Program-made: the position numbers and the translations under genes
Shown: positions 53,190 to 63,837 of the stretch, one piece after another
Position numbering within the stretch: position 1 is the first letter of the stretch
Layout of the letters: each line of letters starts with the position of its first letter
The notes under the pieces: generated by a model
Database searches by the model: none
What the model saw: only the letters and a program-made list of their open reading frames with translations
Told to the model about the DNA's origin: nothing
Assembly (NCBI GenBank): GCA_964036195.1
Contig: OZ038456.1
Span: 7,440,001 to 7,504,000, forward strand
Direction of reading: 5' to 3'
Length of the DNA stretch: 64,000 nt
Origin: Sphaerolaimus hirsutus
Taxonomy: Eukaryota > Nematoda > Chromadorea > Monhysterida > Sphaerolaimidae

Positions 53190-53859
53190 TATGGTGCTTT
53201 TAATTGCGATAAAAGCTGGGATCAATTTTAGCGCTTTTATATTTAGGATTGTTTGCCTCTCTGGTCCGCGTGCACTGTCCTGTCCCGCACCCTGTAAAGT
53301 CTTGAACGTAAAATAACATAGGTACTTATCTGTCAATTCTAGCGTAAAAGATAAAGTGCCCGGGAATATTTTTTTTAGGCGATGATTTTATGCAGACATT
53401 TCGTTTAGACATCATTTATGTAGTGATTCGATTTCGATGCACTCGTCCTACATTTTTCTTCGTGTTTTTAGAAAATTCACCCTGAACTGTATTGGCGCCA
53501 TCGTTGCGCCGATTGGATATCGCGCCAGGCGCCAAGGCCGCCACAGAAAAATGGCGCCAAGCGCCAATGCCGCCGTGGCGTTGGGCCCTATGGCGCCTTC
53601 GAATGGCGCCAGCGCCATGGCGCCATTCCATCGCTAAATCTTAGATCCAGTAAAATGTGAAATTTCATGCAAAGTGTCAAACATTAAGTTTCCTTTCATT
53701 TGCTATGCTGTTTGTTTCACAACATTTTACCAGAGTTGTTATAAATACTGAACTTTTTCAAAGTATATGTATAAGCAAAATACTTTTTTTACTCACCCCC
53801 GAATACAGAAAATGTAAAATAATTTGTTTTTACCCGTACTCATGAGTACATGAGAGTAA
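53190..53859. other. Gene B upstream region with MITE fragments
   Basis: 53498-53636 is a decayed GCGCC-family element (right end ggcgccattccatcgcta). 53641-53690 is an introner-family fragment. 53727-53855 is a CAGAGTTG-family left part. This would be the promoter side of gene B if its start is correct; no TATA box is obvious. Confidence 0.5.
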
Positions 53860-54310
53860 TACCGTATTACCTCGAATTATCCCCCCCCCCTTGAATTAAC
53901 CCCCCCCCTCGAGTTAACCCCCCCTCAAAATGGGCTGGGGAAATAATATCCCCCCCCCTCGAAATACCCCCCCCCTTTGGAATGATGTATGTCATGTACA
54001 TAATAAATATTTACGTCATGTACGCAATGTACATGATGTATATTACTGTTAATTTGCATTGCAGCTGCACATAGAGTACCTAGTTTGTGTAGGTATCTAC
54101 GTTTTTATGTCCAAATATGTATATCCTGTTTGGACACATTTATTACCGATTTTGGATACGCAAATGCCTACTTTTTACTTCGATCCTCACAAAAACTTCT
54201 GACGAAATAATAAAAACCCCCCTCGAATAAACCCCCCTCGAATTACCCCCCTCAAATTTTGCTGGCGAAATAATAAACCCCCCATGGGGGTATTTCGAGG
54301 TAATACGGTA
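53860..54310. repeat. TACCGTATTACC-family MITE
   Basis: taccgtattacctcgaatta ... gtatttcgaggtaatacggt plus a, with C runs and acgtcatgtacg repeats. It is inserted in a CAGAGTTG-family copy whose two parts flank it. Confidence 0.88.
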
Positions 54311-55165
54311 TACATTTTTCCCCAGGAAAATGTCAAATCAGGTACTTTTTCCCTTGAAAAATGTAAAAGCGAGTACTTTTCTTCATAGAATATGTAAAAG
54401 TGGGCACTTTTTTCATGGAAAATGTAAAAGTTAGTACTTTTTCACATGTGAGATAGATTTTACAGTGGAAAACATAACTTTACATGACGTTTGGCAGTAT
54501 TTTGCATGTCATTTTAGAGCTTATGGAGCACTTAAACATCGTATGGGAGTAGCCCCGGAGTGACAAAGTGAATTACGTCAAAAAATTGGACCAGAAAATA
54601 CCACAAATGCAAATTGCTTTCATTGAATGATGGCAACATCGGTAATCAAACAGCAAAACACATTAAACTTAATTGATGTAGAACATAAAAGCCCCCGCAT
54701 TTCACCCATCATTCATCATAATCATAGGTAATTGGAATCGAACACAAAAAAATGTCATATTTATTATTAAATTCTCTATGACAACAGGTAAAGCCAAAGT
54801 TCATATGGCCCACACAACACTAGTTGACAACGCAAATTCGTGTCGTGTGAATGTCAACTATATAACACAAAAAATTCAATCTCGACAAATAACCAATACA
54901 CTTGAACGCTTAGAGATATCAATCCCAATATTTTGAAAGCACTAACCGATATACACAGTGTCCAATAATTATCTAAAAAGCTCCAACAGTTATTGAAATA
55001 CACTTTTACACCAAAATTTCCAACAATTACCTACAATGAAAAACGTTGTTGATATATTGTGAAATTTTGATGTAAAATTTATATCACAATAACTACTGTA
55101 CTGGAGCTTTTGAAAAATCTTTGGACAGGATGTCAATTTGCTTTCAACATGTCAATTTAGGGATT
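54311..55165. repeat. CAGAGTTG-family remainder and a foldback near 55 kb
   Basis: 54311-54450 continues the split CAGAGTTG-family element (gtaaaagcgagtactttt). About 54957-55132 is an old foldback (gtccaataattatctaaaaa against aatctttggac). No gene. Confidence 0.5.
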
Positions 55166-55580
55166 TACCGTATTTCCTCGAATAACCCCCAGGGGTTTAT
55201 TTTTTCAGAGTGAGAATTTTGAGGTTGGTATTTCGAGGGAGGTAATTCGAGGGGGTTTATAATTTCGCCAGAAATTTTTTGGAACTCCCAGTAATAATTA
55301 CGTACGCAGACGTAGAAAAATACAACAAAAACCTCCATGTATTAGAGTCTTCTACAGTCTTATATAAATACGTATGTAGATGGTATAAACCATGTTCTAA
55401 CGTAACACAATCATTGTTTTTAACATGTGTTATGCATTGCCTGCGTCATAGACCGCAGCTTTTGTCATTGACGTTCTCTTTACACTAAATTGGGGGGGGG
55501 GGTATTTCGAGGAGGGGGTATTCATAGTGCCAATTTTGAGGGGTATTTCGAGGGCGGGGGTATTTCGAGGAAATACGGTA
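55166..55580. repeat. TACCGTATTTCC-family MITE
   Basis: taccgtatttcctcgaataa ... ggtatttcgaggaaatacgg plus ta, with G runs. Confidence 0.85.
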
Positions 55581-56039
55581 GATCTCTTTGCGCTCAAATG
55601 TATTTGTAATTTGAAGAGACTGAATTTGTAATTTCACATTTTATTTCTGGTTACGCTGTTACTTGGGCTTAATGAAAAGTAATGATGGCAAAGTATTTGG
55701 AAATTATTTCTCTTATAATAGTTAAAAAGTGATTTCAAAAGTGTTCAAATTTTCAAAGTGCCAGATGTTTTCAATTTCTCTTTCCTCTTAACTTCTTACT
55801 TAAACATTTGACCTTTTACTTGGCTTTTATAATTTGTCATTTTACTCTGTCTCTAGGGGAACCGACACGAAAAATTTTTACGTTTTTTTCTTTATGATTT
55901 TTATCATGAAAATTATATTCCAGCGATTTATAATCCCATTAGCAACATCCAGTTTTGAATAGTAAATAGGTATACTCGGCGGACCACGAAGCATGCGTCC
56001 GAAATTACTTTTGCCTTAATCAATAACGCGCTACTTAAA
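55581..56039. other. Gene-free stretch
   Basis: A+T-rich. Words near 55795-55850 recall the decayed ttccgcaa foldback family. Nothing else seen. Confidence 0.4.
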
Positions 56040-56307
56040 TACCGTATTTCCTCGAAATACCCCCCTCGAAATACCCCCCCCCCCCTCAAAATGGGCACTA
56101 TGAATTTGTGGTCCGAGAAATGCATAACAGACTTTCAAAACACTTACTGTGTTACGTTAGAACATCGTTTATACCATCTACATCCTTTTATAATTAAGGC
56201 TGTAAAAACTTATAAATGGTGGTTATTGTTGCATTTTTCACGTTTTTCTCTCAAAATTTTCACTCTGAAAAATAAACCCCCGGGGGGTAATTCGAGGAAA
56301 TACGGTA
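56040..56307. repeat. TACCGTATTTCC-family MITE
   Basis: taccgtatttcctcgaaata ... taattcgaggaaatacggta. A partial right end follows at 56393-56459. Confidence 0.85.
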
Positions 56308-56554
56308 CTTATGAGATTGTAGACTCTTATACATAGTGGTTTTTGTTGGATTTTTCTATGTCTGCATACGTTATCAGTACTGGGAGACCAAAAAAATTCT
56401 GGTGAAATAATAAACCCCCCTCGAATTACCCCCTGGGGGTATTTCGAGGAAATACGGTATATACCTATGCACTCACACAAAAAGAAAAATGTTTTAAAAA
56501 TGAACAGGGCAACTAGGTCCAGCTTCGCAATGGGGATACCAGTGCGTTTAAGCC

Positions 56555-56677
56555 TACCGTATTTCCTCGAAATACCCCCCCGGGGGGTGATTGTTTCATA
56601 GTGGTCTCGAGAGGGGGGGGGGTCAAACGAGGGGGGGGGTATTTCGAGGGGGGGGGGTATTTCGAGGAAATACGGTA
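56555..56677. repeat. Minimal TACCGTATTTCC-family MITE
   Basis: taccgtatttcctcgaaata ... ggtatttcgaggaaatacgg plus ta, with C and G runs. At 123 bp it is nearly only termini. Confidence 0.88.
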
Positions 56678-56987
56678 TATGCTATGTATCCTATTTTATA
56701 GTATGCAAATCCTGTGTTTTTGTATCTAAATCCTATGTGAAAATGATTAAGATACAAAAACATAAGATTTAGATACTATGGCAAAGTATACCTAGCCTAT
56801 AGGTTTAAAGGTCAGCTCTTTTTACTTGCGATACTGGCACCAAGGTTGTTTTTCCCTTAGGTAAACGTTTTTTTCCTAAATATTTTTCGTACAATTCCCG
56901 TTTTATACATGGTGGGGTGTTTCATTCAGAAGAATGCGTAGCGGCCGTCAGCGGAGTATAAACATTGATCATTTCTCAGCATGGTGA
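56678..56987. other. 3' flank of DEG/ENaC gene A
   Basis: Contains a palindromic aaatcctatg/cataagattt pair near 56710-56780 and a ttccgcaa-type end fragment (acttgcgatactggcacc) near 56817. No gene. Confidence 0.45.
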
Positions 56988-57105
56988 TCACTCGCGGCGC
57001 AGAATGCCCTTGAGTATGAAGAAGTCGCACATCTCGAAGAAAGTCATCAGACTCGCGCCCAGGAACAGACCCATCGTGCCGCCGATGTCGCCTGCGATTT
57101 TGATT
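56988..57105 (-). CDS. DEG/ENaC gene A, last exon (second transmembrane helix)
   Basis: On the minus strand aaattatttcag opens IKIAGDIGGTMGLFLGASLM, TFFEMCDFFILKGILRRE and TGA. IGG..GLFLGAS..T..E is the pore/second transmembrane signature of DEG/ENaC channels, and GAS is the selectivity-filter position. Because it lies upstream (in minus-strand terms) of the N-terminus of gene B, it must be the end of another gene, probably a tandem paralogue. Its other exons lie above 57.1 kb and were not identified. Confidence 0.9.
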
Positions 57106-59409
57106 CTGAAATAATTTCTCTGAAACTTGTTGTGAAAGTATTCAAATATGATGGAGGAACATCTGGTAAATATGTGAAATGTATTTAAAAAAAGGCTGGC
57201 ATTTATTGTATATCGTATTACCTCAAATTAACCCCATCATTTTGACCTCCCCTTTAAATACCCCCAGGTCTGGGCGACCTGGGGAAATAATAACCCCCCT
57301 GGGGTAGTTCGAGGTAATATGGTACAATGATGAGCTTTTTAAACGTCAGCAAGCTTTGTATTGGGATCATAACAAGTTCACATACGGTTTCGCTGTCAAC
57401 CATAGTTGTTAAAACGTATTTACGTTTACTCGATAAATACGTATACTGGGTAAATACGTTTAGGTTTTTCTCCCAAAAAAATATCAGTACTCACAATCAC
57501 ATACTCGCGTACTTTTTGAAAGTACGCGAGTACAGTGAACATATTTTAAGTGGACAGCAAATGTCATTTTGCCTGACAGAAAGTCACGAACATAGGACAT
57601 TTGTCAGATATTTTACGTTTTTACTAATTTTACTATTTTCCGTTTTTACCACATAAATACGCCACTCGTCGAATTGTGCCGCGGCAGAGAATTGCAAATT
57701 CCGGTCCCTTTGCGCTTCCACTTGCGTGCTTAATTAAATAAATAATTGGTTTTATGGTACGGGGATGTTTACACGCAAATCAGGAACGGCGCCAGTACCC
57801 CTTGGGGTCCTGGCAGTTCCTGAGGACGGACACGGCAACTTACCAATCCCTTTCTTAGCTGCTGCCGGCGTTTTACTTCGATTAATTGTTAAAAAGCCGT
57901 AATTAATGAAAAGCCGAAATTAATAAAATTCAAATTAAAATTCAAGCAGTTAGTATGCTTCAGGGGGACCAAATTGGTTTCACGGGAACTTTATTTAGCG
58001 ATGTAGTCAGAGTCAATTTCACAATAGCTCAAGTGAGTCGTATAGCCTCTAGTGGGTGAAAAAATGTAAAATCAGCGCGTTTTATAATCACCAAAAACCT
58101 ACCATAAGCGAAATGAATACTAAATCAGAGACACAACAATTAACCGTAATAAGCGAATTAATAAGGCAAATTCAATGATCACTGGAAAACCGTAAACATA
58201 GCGTACGAGGCACAAGTAAATTAATTCAATGCGGGAAAAATAACTAATTAAACGAACGGGTGCAAACGTAATTTAAATCAGGCGTAAAGTAACTGTGGTT
58301 ATCACTGACGTAATTAAAATGCAATTCATCTCAAAGGTGAGTGTCATAAACTGGGTTCTATTCAGAGGTTACGGTACAAGTCAGAACAGGTGGTGTGACA
58401 CGTGTTATCAACCTGCGCCCCTTTAGGTGAAAAATATTTTTATAGCGCGCCCGACCAAGGCCACAGAAAGAACGCTCATTTGCGGGGTTTGTTCAAGGTT
58501 ATTGCATTGCCGGGTAAGGGTTGGAACTTTGGGACTAAACACACGCCACAAAACACTAGCACTTGTGAGTTCACCAATCACCCTGGGTGATGGGAATAAT
58601 TAATTGGCACTACTGTGCTCTTCACTGTAAACTGTGCTCTGCATGTGTCTTGCAGTCGCATGCCGACAATAATTGCCGTTTGCCACTTTTCCACCCATTA
58701 CCTAGTCCTAAGTAAAAAGCACTTGGTCGGGGAATTTTCTGAATGTTATCTATCGGGGCGTCTAAGCATTTAACAGAGTCAACACCTGTTAGCTTAACTA
58801 GAAACATTAAAGTCTTTCTAACCCATTCCCAGACACTGCACCCTTTTGACCAAAAATGTAAACTTGATAAAACCTAAAAATTATAACATTCGAAAGTACA
58901 TGTTGGGAAATGCATTTAAGAAGAAAAACGGAAGTAGTCACTTAATTAACTAACAATGCGGGTATCCTAATTAGCTTAATTAATGAAACAAGAAATGAAA
59001 AATTATCATCACACGGGAAATAATTACGTAATTAACGGAAAAGAAATTAATTAATAAATTCATGGCCGCAGCAGTGTCCATTCGGGCGTACCGTCCTGGG
59101 GCTGCGGCTTCGTTGGCGGATTTGCAGTGCACAGCGAACCGCACGTTCACTGTGACTTCCCTGTGCACCGCGGGTCGTCATTCGGTCGCACATGGTCGTT
59201 CTCGAGTCGTCGGAGTGTCTGCGCAAAATTGTCGTTACGTTTTTACGCATGATTAGTTAGCCATATTTCTACCTACAATCCCACCAGCCATTAATTTTTT
59301 ACCTCCGGGCTAAAAACGACATGTTCAGAAAAAGTGTTTTGCGCCGTTTTTTGATTATTCAAAAATCATGCCTTCTCTGCATTTTTCGGTGGACGGCTGT
59401 GGCAGTCAC
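57106..59409. other. Presumed introns of gene A, mostly unassigned
   Basis: 57211-57324 is a TACCGTATT-family copy; 57401-57555 a CAGAGTTG-family fragment. A strong donor on the minus strand (GGGATTG/gtaagt, near 57842) may mark a gene A exon that I could not read. 59060-59250 is a short G+C-rich stretch open on both strands. No firm gene. Confidence 0.35.
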
Positions 59410-59525
59410 ATGCCCTGGGGGTGCAAATATGGCTCGTCTTCATTTGAATTATGGCATCAGCTTTCTGCCGTGCCGGCTTTTTGTGCTCGAAACTTCGAAA
59501 TTTTGGTTCCCGCTCAGGGCTCGAT
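59410..59525 (+). CDS. Possible two-exon small gene, exon 1
   Basis: From ATG 59410: MPWGCKYGSSSFELWHQLSA then ARNFEILVPAQGS, ending at a gtgaga donor. Spliced to 59601-59730 it would give about 81 residues. No family recognised; the upstream part may be another exon. It converges with the helicase gene. Confidence 0.3.
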
Positions 59526-59600
59526 GTGAGAAAAAGTTTTTTTTTCTTTTTTGATTTTGGAAACTAATTAATCAGACTACTAATCTGTGTTATTTCACAG

Positions 59601-59730
59601 CATCATGCCACTGTTGGATGGGCAGTTTGGAATCAACATTCAAGTTACCTGCTCGACCGACATGTCGCAGTCCGTGCGTGTGAAAATTGATCGTCGACAA
59701 GATTTTCTAATTGTTTTCATGGAATATTAA
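59601..59730 (+). CDS. Possible two-exon small gene, exon 2
   Basis: tgttatttcacag opens a frame in phase with the previous exon: IIMPLLDGQFGINIQVTCST then DMSQSVRVKIDRRQDFLIVF and MEY, ending at TAA. The residues look protein-like. A minus-strand reading (see rejected items) competes. Confidence 0.32.
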
Positions 59731-59865
59731 CAAGTATGTTTTTTGTTTGCTGATTATATTTTTGTTACAGAGTTGTCTGTTTCTCCTGATGACAAAGGTT
59801 GTGCATAAATTATTACATCTTAAAAAAATTTTTTTATAATTGACTTAGGCAAAAATTGTTTCGTA

Positions 59866-62800
59866 TCAATTTTCACAATTACCATTTTCCATGTGGTGTT
59901 CTACCTGTTGCGCTGGAGCTTCCTCCGGTGGCAGTGGGATGGCCTCGACCGCGTCGTGGTGCTCGGGCGGCGGCGAGGGGGGCTCGGCTACGTTCTGCAA
60001 TGCCATGGCCGCCATGTCGTTGCTAATGGGGGAATATTCTTCATTAGGTTGGTAAACTGGTTCGACAACGGGCACCACTTCCTCCAACACCGGCACACCC
60101 TCCTCCCGCGCGTCTGCGGAGGAGTCAGAGCCCGCGGTGGCGGTTTCAATGTCAGACAAACATTCCGCCTGCAGTTCTTCTTCGAGGGCCGGGTATCTGT
60201 CCGGTCCGACTAGTTCTTTCAAGTCGGCCCGCGGGCGCCATTCCGGAGGCCAGAATCCCAACACGTTTCCCCAAATTTGGCCTGACTCGTAAGAGTAAAT
60301 CCGGTCGGCTTTGTGCTCGACCGTCAGAAACCGGTGGAAAAAGGTTGACCACAACATGGTCTCGGCGTTGGCCACCACGATGCGCACACATTTGGCGCGG
60401 GAGGTGGCTACGTTTCCCCGGGGCAACTCCGCTACAAATCCAACTCTACCGTACGCCTTCTTGGGATCGGCATCCAGCTGGGCGGAGTCGGTAGGCGGGC
60501 TGCCGCGCACGCAGGAAACGATGACCACTTCCGCTTCACGGGCCTGTGCCTTGTCGGCAGTGATCACGCGGGTGGCCCAGTAAGCCGCGTCGTGTTCTGT
60601 ATGGGCTACTAGTCGACTGATTAGGGCGCGCGCCTGCGCCGCATAAAAACAGACAATTAGCAAACTAGCGGGATCGGTAAGATCTGCCCAGGGCAGGGTG
60701 GGATCTTCTTTCACTGTGGCCACGAGGTAGTCGTACAGGTGCAGGATGATGCGCAGCTCCTTCTTGTTGATAATGGACATGCCCTCTTTCGATTCGCAGC
60801 CCTGGTGCACCAGCGTCGATGACAGCATGACGCCATCCTCGAAGTCGCCAGGCGCAGGCAACATGGTGGCGCCGTGCGCTGCAGTGTCGTTGTAGGCGCG
60901 TAGCAGTCCATTGTACGCCGCCACAGAGTTGGCCTGAATGAGCTGGCGATGCCCGCGGAACACTGTTTCCAAGTGAACCACGGGACATAGTTGGTATTGT
61001 GTGAGCCTATCAATGAGGGTGGGGTCGGGTTTCAGGACAGGCTCCACCCAGTCTTGCACGCGAATCATACGCGTCAATTGTTTACTGTCTCCAAATAGAA
61101 GTAGCATGCCGTTCACTGGGAGCTGAGCCGCCTGAGCCACGCTAATTACTGCAGCGTCAGACGCTAAAGACGCTTCGTCAATAATTACCGCACACGCAGT
61201 CACACTTTTTATACGGGCGTCGTGGGCGGAGTCTAAAGTGACATGGATTTGACCGGGCTGCACCACCTCCAAGAACACCCGGTGCAGCCTGACCGTAGCC
61301 CTGACATATTTAGACAGCGCCCTACGCAGCACCTTACCCCAAAATCCCTGATCAGCTAAACTAGCCTCACCAGCCCGGGCGCCCGCCACGCCTGCCTCGA
61401 AGTCATCGAATGGCTGCTCGTCTCCATCGTCGGCGGTGAGAAAGGGCACCTGTTCGGTCAGCTGCGCGCGTATGACGGCGTCGTCCGTGCAGTTGTTGAT
61501 GATTTCATCCACCAGTTCGTAGTCCTTCTTGGCGCCGTCGTACTTTTCCAGCGCTGCCGTCCATTCGGGGCTGAGGCGGACGATGTTGTGGCCGGTTCGC
61601 TGTGCTAGGGTGTGCAGGGTTGGCAATTGGGTCGCGGGGGTGGCGTTATAAGTGGGGTCAGTTTCCCACATGGGACTCAAAACGCGCACCGGAAATGCCG
61701 CTCTTAATTTCAAAAATTCTTCAAAACCCTCCAGTTTTTGCATTTCAGAAAATGGCGTATCAGCCATGGCGGTCCATTTCGCGCGCTCCCGCAATAAAAC
61801 TTCTAAAGCCCCAAAAATATCCCGCTGCCCTAATTTATTCAGGTTGGTCAGGGCCCTGCGCGCGCCTTCGTCGGCCGCCGAGTTGACCGTGCACGTGATG
61901 AGCGTCGAATGGTATTTGGCGTTCGGCTGCTTGTCCGATGGCAAGTCGGAGCCCGCGCGCACCCTGGGTCTCGAGTTATAATAATTATAGCCGCGTGAAC
62001 ACACATACGCCAGTTGATTTTGTGTGGTCGTCTTCCCGGACCCGAAAGGCGAGTCACACATAATCAAAAGGGGTTTGCGCATTCGCACGGCTGTGATCAC
62101 AGCTCCTAAAACTTCTACCTGCCCCTGCTGCGGCAAAAACTCACCTAATTTGGCCTGAATCATTTGTTCGTTTTTTCCTCTGAACAATGATTCGTACAAC
62201 TCATTAGCCTCGCGGCTAATGAGTGCCCAGTCAGTTTCGTCATCCAGCAGACGCAAATTCAATATCACAGCTAATTGGATTTGCGCCTCCAGGGTGAGTA
62301 CTTTTGACCCCTGGACCACTTTTGGCACCCAGCCGACCGGCGCTTTGTTCAGGGCGGCTTGCAGCGATCGCATGGTTCGGTCGTAATTGGGCGAGTCGTT
62401 CGAGCCGCGCACCATGTATCTTCCACTCTCCAGGGTTCGGGGCAGTGCTGATTGCGACGCCGCCATGTCCAACTTCGCACGCAGCATTGTAGTGGTTGGC
62501 TCTGATTCCACGCTGGTAATTCTGACTGATAGATTGGGGCTGCCCGCCGCTGGTTTGTCTTCGTCCGGTCTGGCCAGCACCAAGCTCAACACCGACATGG
62601 GCGTTGCCTGGTTCAACAGCTGTGTCTGCGTGTTCACCTGCTCCAGCAAACGCACGCGCTGCTCTTCTGGTCCTTCGAAAGTGTCAGCTTGCAACTCTTC
62701 TGGGTCCGGGCGGCGCACCATAATATCGCATGCAGTGCCCTGCGGCGTGTGCTCCCAGGACACATGTGCGCACACATCCGTTGCGCGTTTCGCCCGAAAT

Positions 62801-63837
62801 CGCAAAAATGACTCGTTATAGCAGTGGGCCGCTGCTAAAATGCCCAATTTATACCTGAGAAACGAGTCCATGTTGTCTCGGTTCTCTGTGTCTGGCTGGA
62901 TGCCCGATGTGCTGATATCCTCGGCCGTGGCGACCTGCAGCCCGTACGCATGGCCGTAGAATTCGTCGCCAAACACGTCCAGATCATTCAAGTCGTGATA
63001 CTCGACGTGGGCCAGCCCCAACTGTCCCGCACTCAAATTTTCCACTCTGCTGTCACTCACATATTCTCTGTGCAAAATGACCAGCTTTTCCGGCCCGGCG
63101 TCACCTCGCTCCGCCGCACCCAGCGGTTCCAGATTTTTGTAATTCGACGGCGTGAAGGCCGCTCGCAGCCGCGCTGTTTTCCAGTCGCTCGTGTAGGGCT
63201 GGTAGCCGGAAGTGTCGCCGCGCGTCAATGTACGTGCCGCTTGAGTGACGCGCCGCGTGCCCTGCGTACTCACGACCACGGGGGCGGCAACGTTTAAGGG
63301 GCATTTTGTCTGATTACCCCATATCGCGACACCGGTAAACTCCCAGTACCGGGGATTTTCTATTTTTTGTGCGATTGCGGTCGCCGAGAAATGCATCCCG
63401 TGGCGCACCAGGGGCAGGAACATCGAGGGGTGTTGTTTCTGAATTCTCGCGCACAAATCCACCAGCTGGGTGGTCCGTTTGTCCCTAGCCGCCTTGGCCC
63501 GCTTATTCGAATAATAAAAATACGGATAAGCTTCATCCGCATTCACCCACTGCTCGTTTTCGCTGAGTATCGCCATCGTCTGCTCAGAAATTCTCACATG
63601 GCACTGATACTCAACATGCCCGTCGGCGCCCGAGTCAATATACACCCTATCTACCCAACCTTCGAATTTCCCTCTGCTGGGGTAGATTTCCGGTCCATTT
63701 TGCATCTGCTGCGCGCGGTAAAGTTGTCGCGGGGGAATGGTTCCGCCGCCGCAGGCACCATGTGTATTTGTCTCCTTGGATTTAATGGGCGGGGCGTCTG
63801 CACCTTCAAATGGGCGTTTGCGAGAGGCCGAAGCCAT
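59866..63837 (-). CDS. Intronless SF1 helicase (UPF1/Mov10-like), 1,323 codons
   Basis: A single uninterrupted frame with ATG at 63837. Residues 1-590 contain no domain I can name. The helicase core follows: Walker A CDSPFGSGKTTT (GSGKTT at 599-604), motif II VIIDEASLASDA (DEAS at 887-890), motif III LLLFGDSKQLTRM (916-920), motif V ADKAQAREAEVVIVSCVRG (near 1095) and motif VI RGNVATSRAKCVRIV (near 1142). This set fits the SF1 UPF1-like helicases acting on RNA or RNA/DNA. The C-terminus is acidic and Pro-rich. The motifs are intact, so activity is plausible. The base composition is much G+C richer than the flanks and there are no introns, unlike its neighbours; a retrocopy, horizontal acquisition or a mobile-element origin are possible. 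Confidence 0.85.
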   Translation of the reverse strand: MASASRKRPFEGADAPPIKSKETNTHGACGGGTIPPRQLYRAQQMQNGPEIYPSRGKFEGWVDRVYIDSGADGHVEYQCHVRISEQTMAILSENEQWVNADEAYPYFYYSNKRAKAARDKRTTQLVDLCARIQKQHPSMFLPLVRHGMHFSATAIAQKIENPRYWEFTGVAIWGNQTKCPLNVAAPVVVSTQGTRRVTQAARTLTRGDTSGYQPYTSDWKTARLRAAFTPSNYKNLEPLGAAERGDAGPEKLVILHREYVSDSRVENLSAGQLGLAHVEYHDLNDLDVFGDEFYGHAYGLQVATAEDISTSGIQPDTENRDNMDSFLRYKLGILAAAHCYNESFLRFRAKRATDVCAHVSWEHTPQGTACDIMVRRPDPEELQADTFEGPEEQRVRLLEQVNTQTQLLNQATPMSVLSLVLARPDEDKPAAGSPNLSVRITSVESEPTTTMLRAKLDMAASQSALPRTLESGRYMVRGSNDSPNYDRTMRSLQAALNKAPVGWVPKVVQGSKVLTLEAQIQLAVILNLRLLDDETDWALISREANELYESLFRGKNEQMIQAKLGEFLPQQGQVEVLGAVITAVRMRKPLLIMCDSPFGSGKTTTQNQLAYVCSRGYNYYNSRPRVRAGSDLPSDKQPNAKYHSTLITCTVNSAADEGARRALTNLNKLGQRDIFGALEVLLRERAKWTAMADTPFSEMQKLEGFEEFLKLRAAFPVRVLSPMWETDPTYNATPATQLPTLHTLAQRTGHNIVRLSPEWTAALEKYDGAKKDYELVDEIINNCTDDAVIRAQLTEQVPFLTADDGDEQPFDDFEAGVAGARAGEASLADQGFWGKVLRRALSKYVRATVRLHRVFLEVVQPGQIHVTLDSAHDARIKSVTACAVIIDEASLASDAAVISVAQAAQLPVNGMLLLFGDSKQLTRMIRVQDWVEPVLKPDPTLIDRLTQYQLCPVVHLETVFRGHRQLIQANSVAAYNGLLRAYNDTAAHGATMLPAPGDFEDGVMLSSTLVHQGCESKEGMSIINKKELRIILHLYDYLVATVKEDPTLPWADLTDPASLLIVCFYAAQARALISRLVAHTEHDAAYWATRVITADKAQAREAEVVIVSCVRGSPPTDSAQLDADPKKAYGRVGFVAELPRGNVATSRAKCVRIVVANAETMLWSTFFHRFLTVEHKADRIYSYESGQIWGNVLGFWPPEWRPRADLKELVGPDRYPALEEELQAECLSDIETATAGSDSSADAREEGVPVLEEVVPVVEPVYQPNEEYSPISNDMAAMALQNVAEPPSPPPEHHDAVEAIPLPPEEAPAQQVEHHMENGNCEN

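Noticed and set aside
53002-53316. Plus-strand 104-codon membrane-like ORF
   Set aside because: It starts inside the foldback arm and is antisense to the gene B N-terminal exon; judged a shadow.
59620-59732. Minus-strand exon with THGLRHVGRA as a DEG/ENaC HG motif
   Set aside because: The residues before HG do not fit F...T.xHG, no transmembrane exon follows, and the plus-strand reading gives a better spliced frame.
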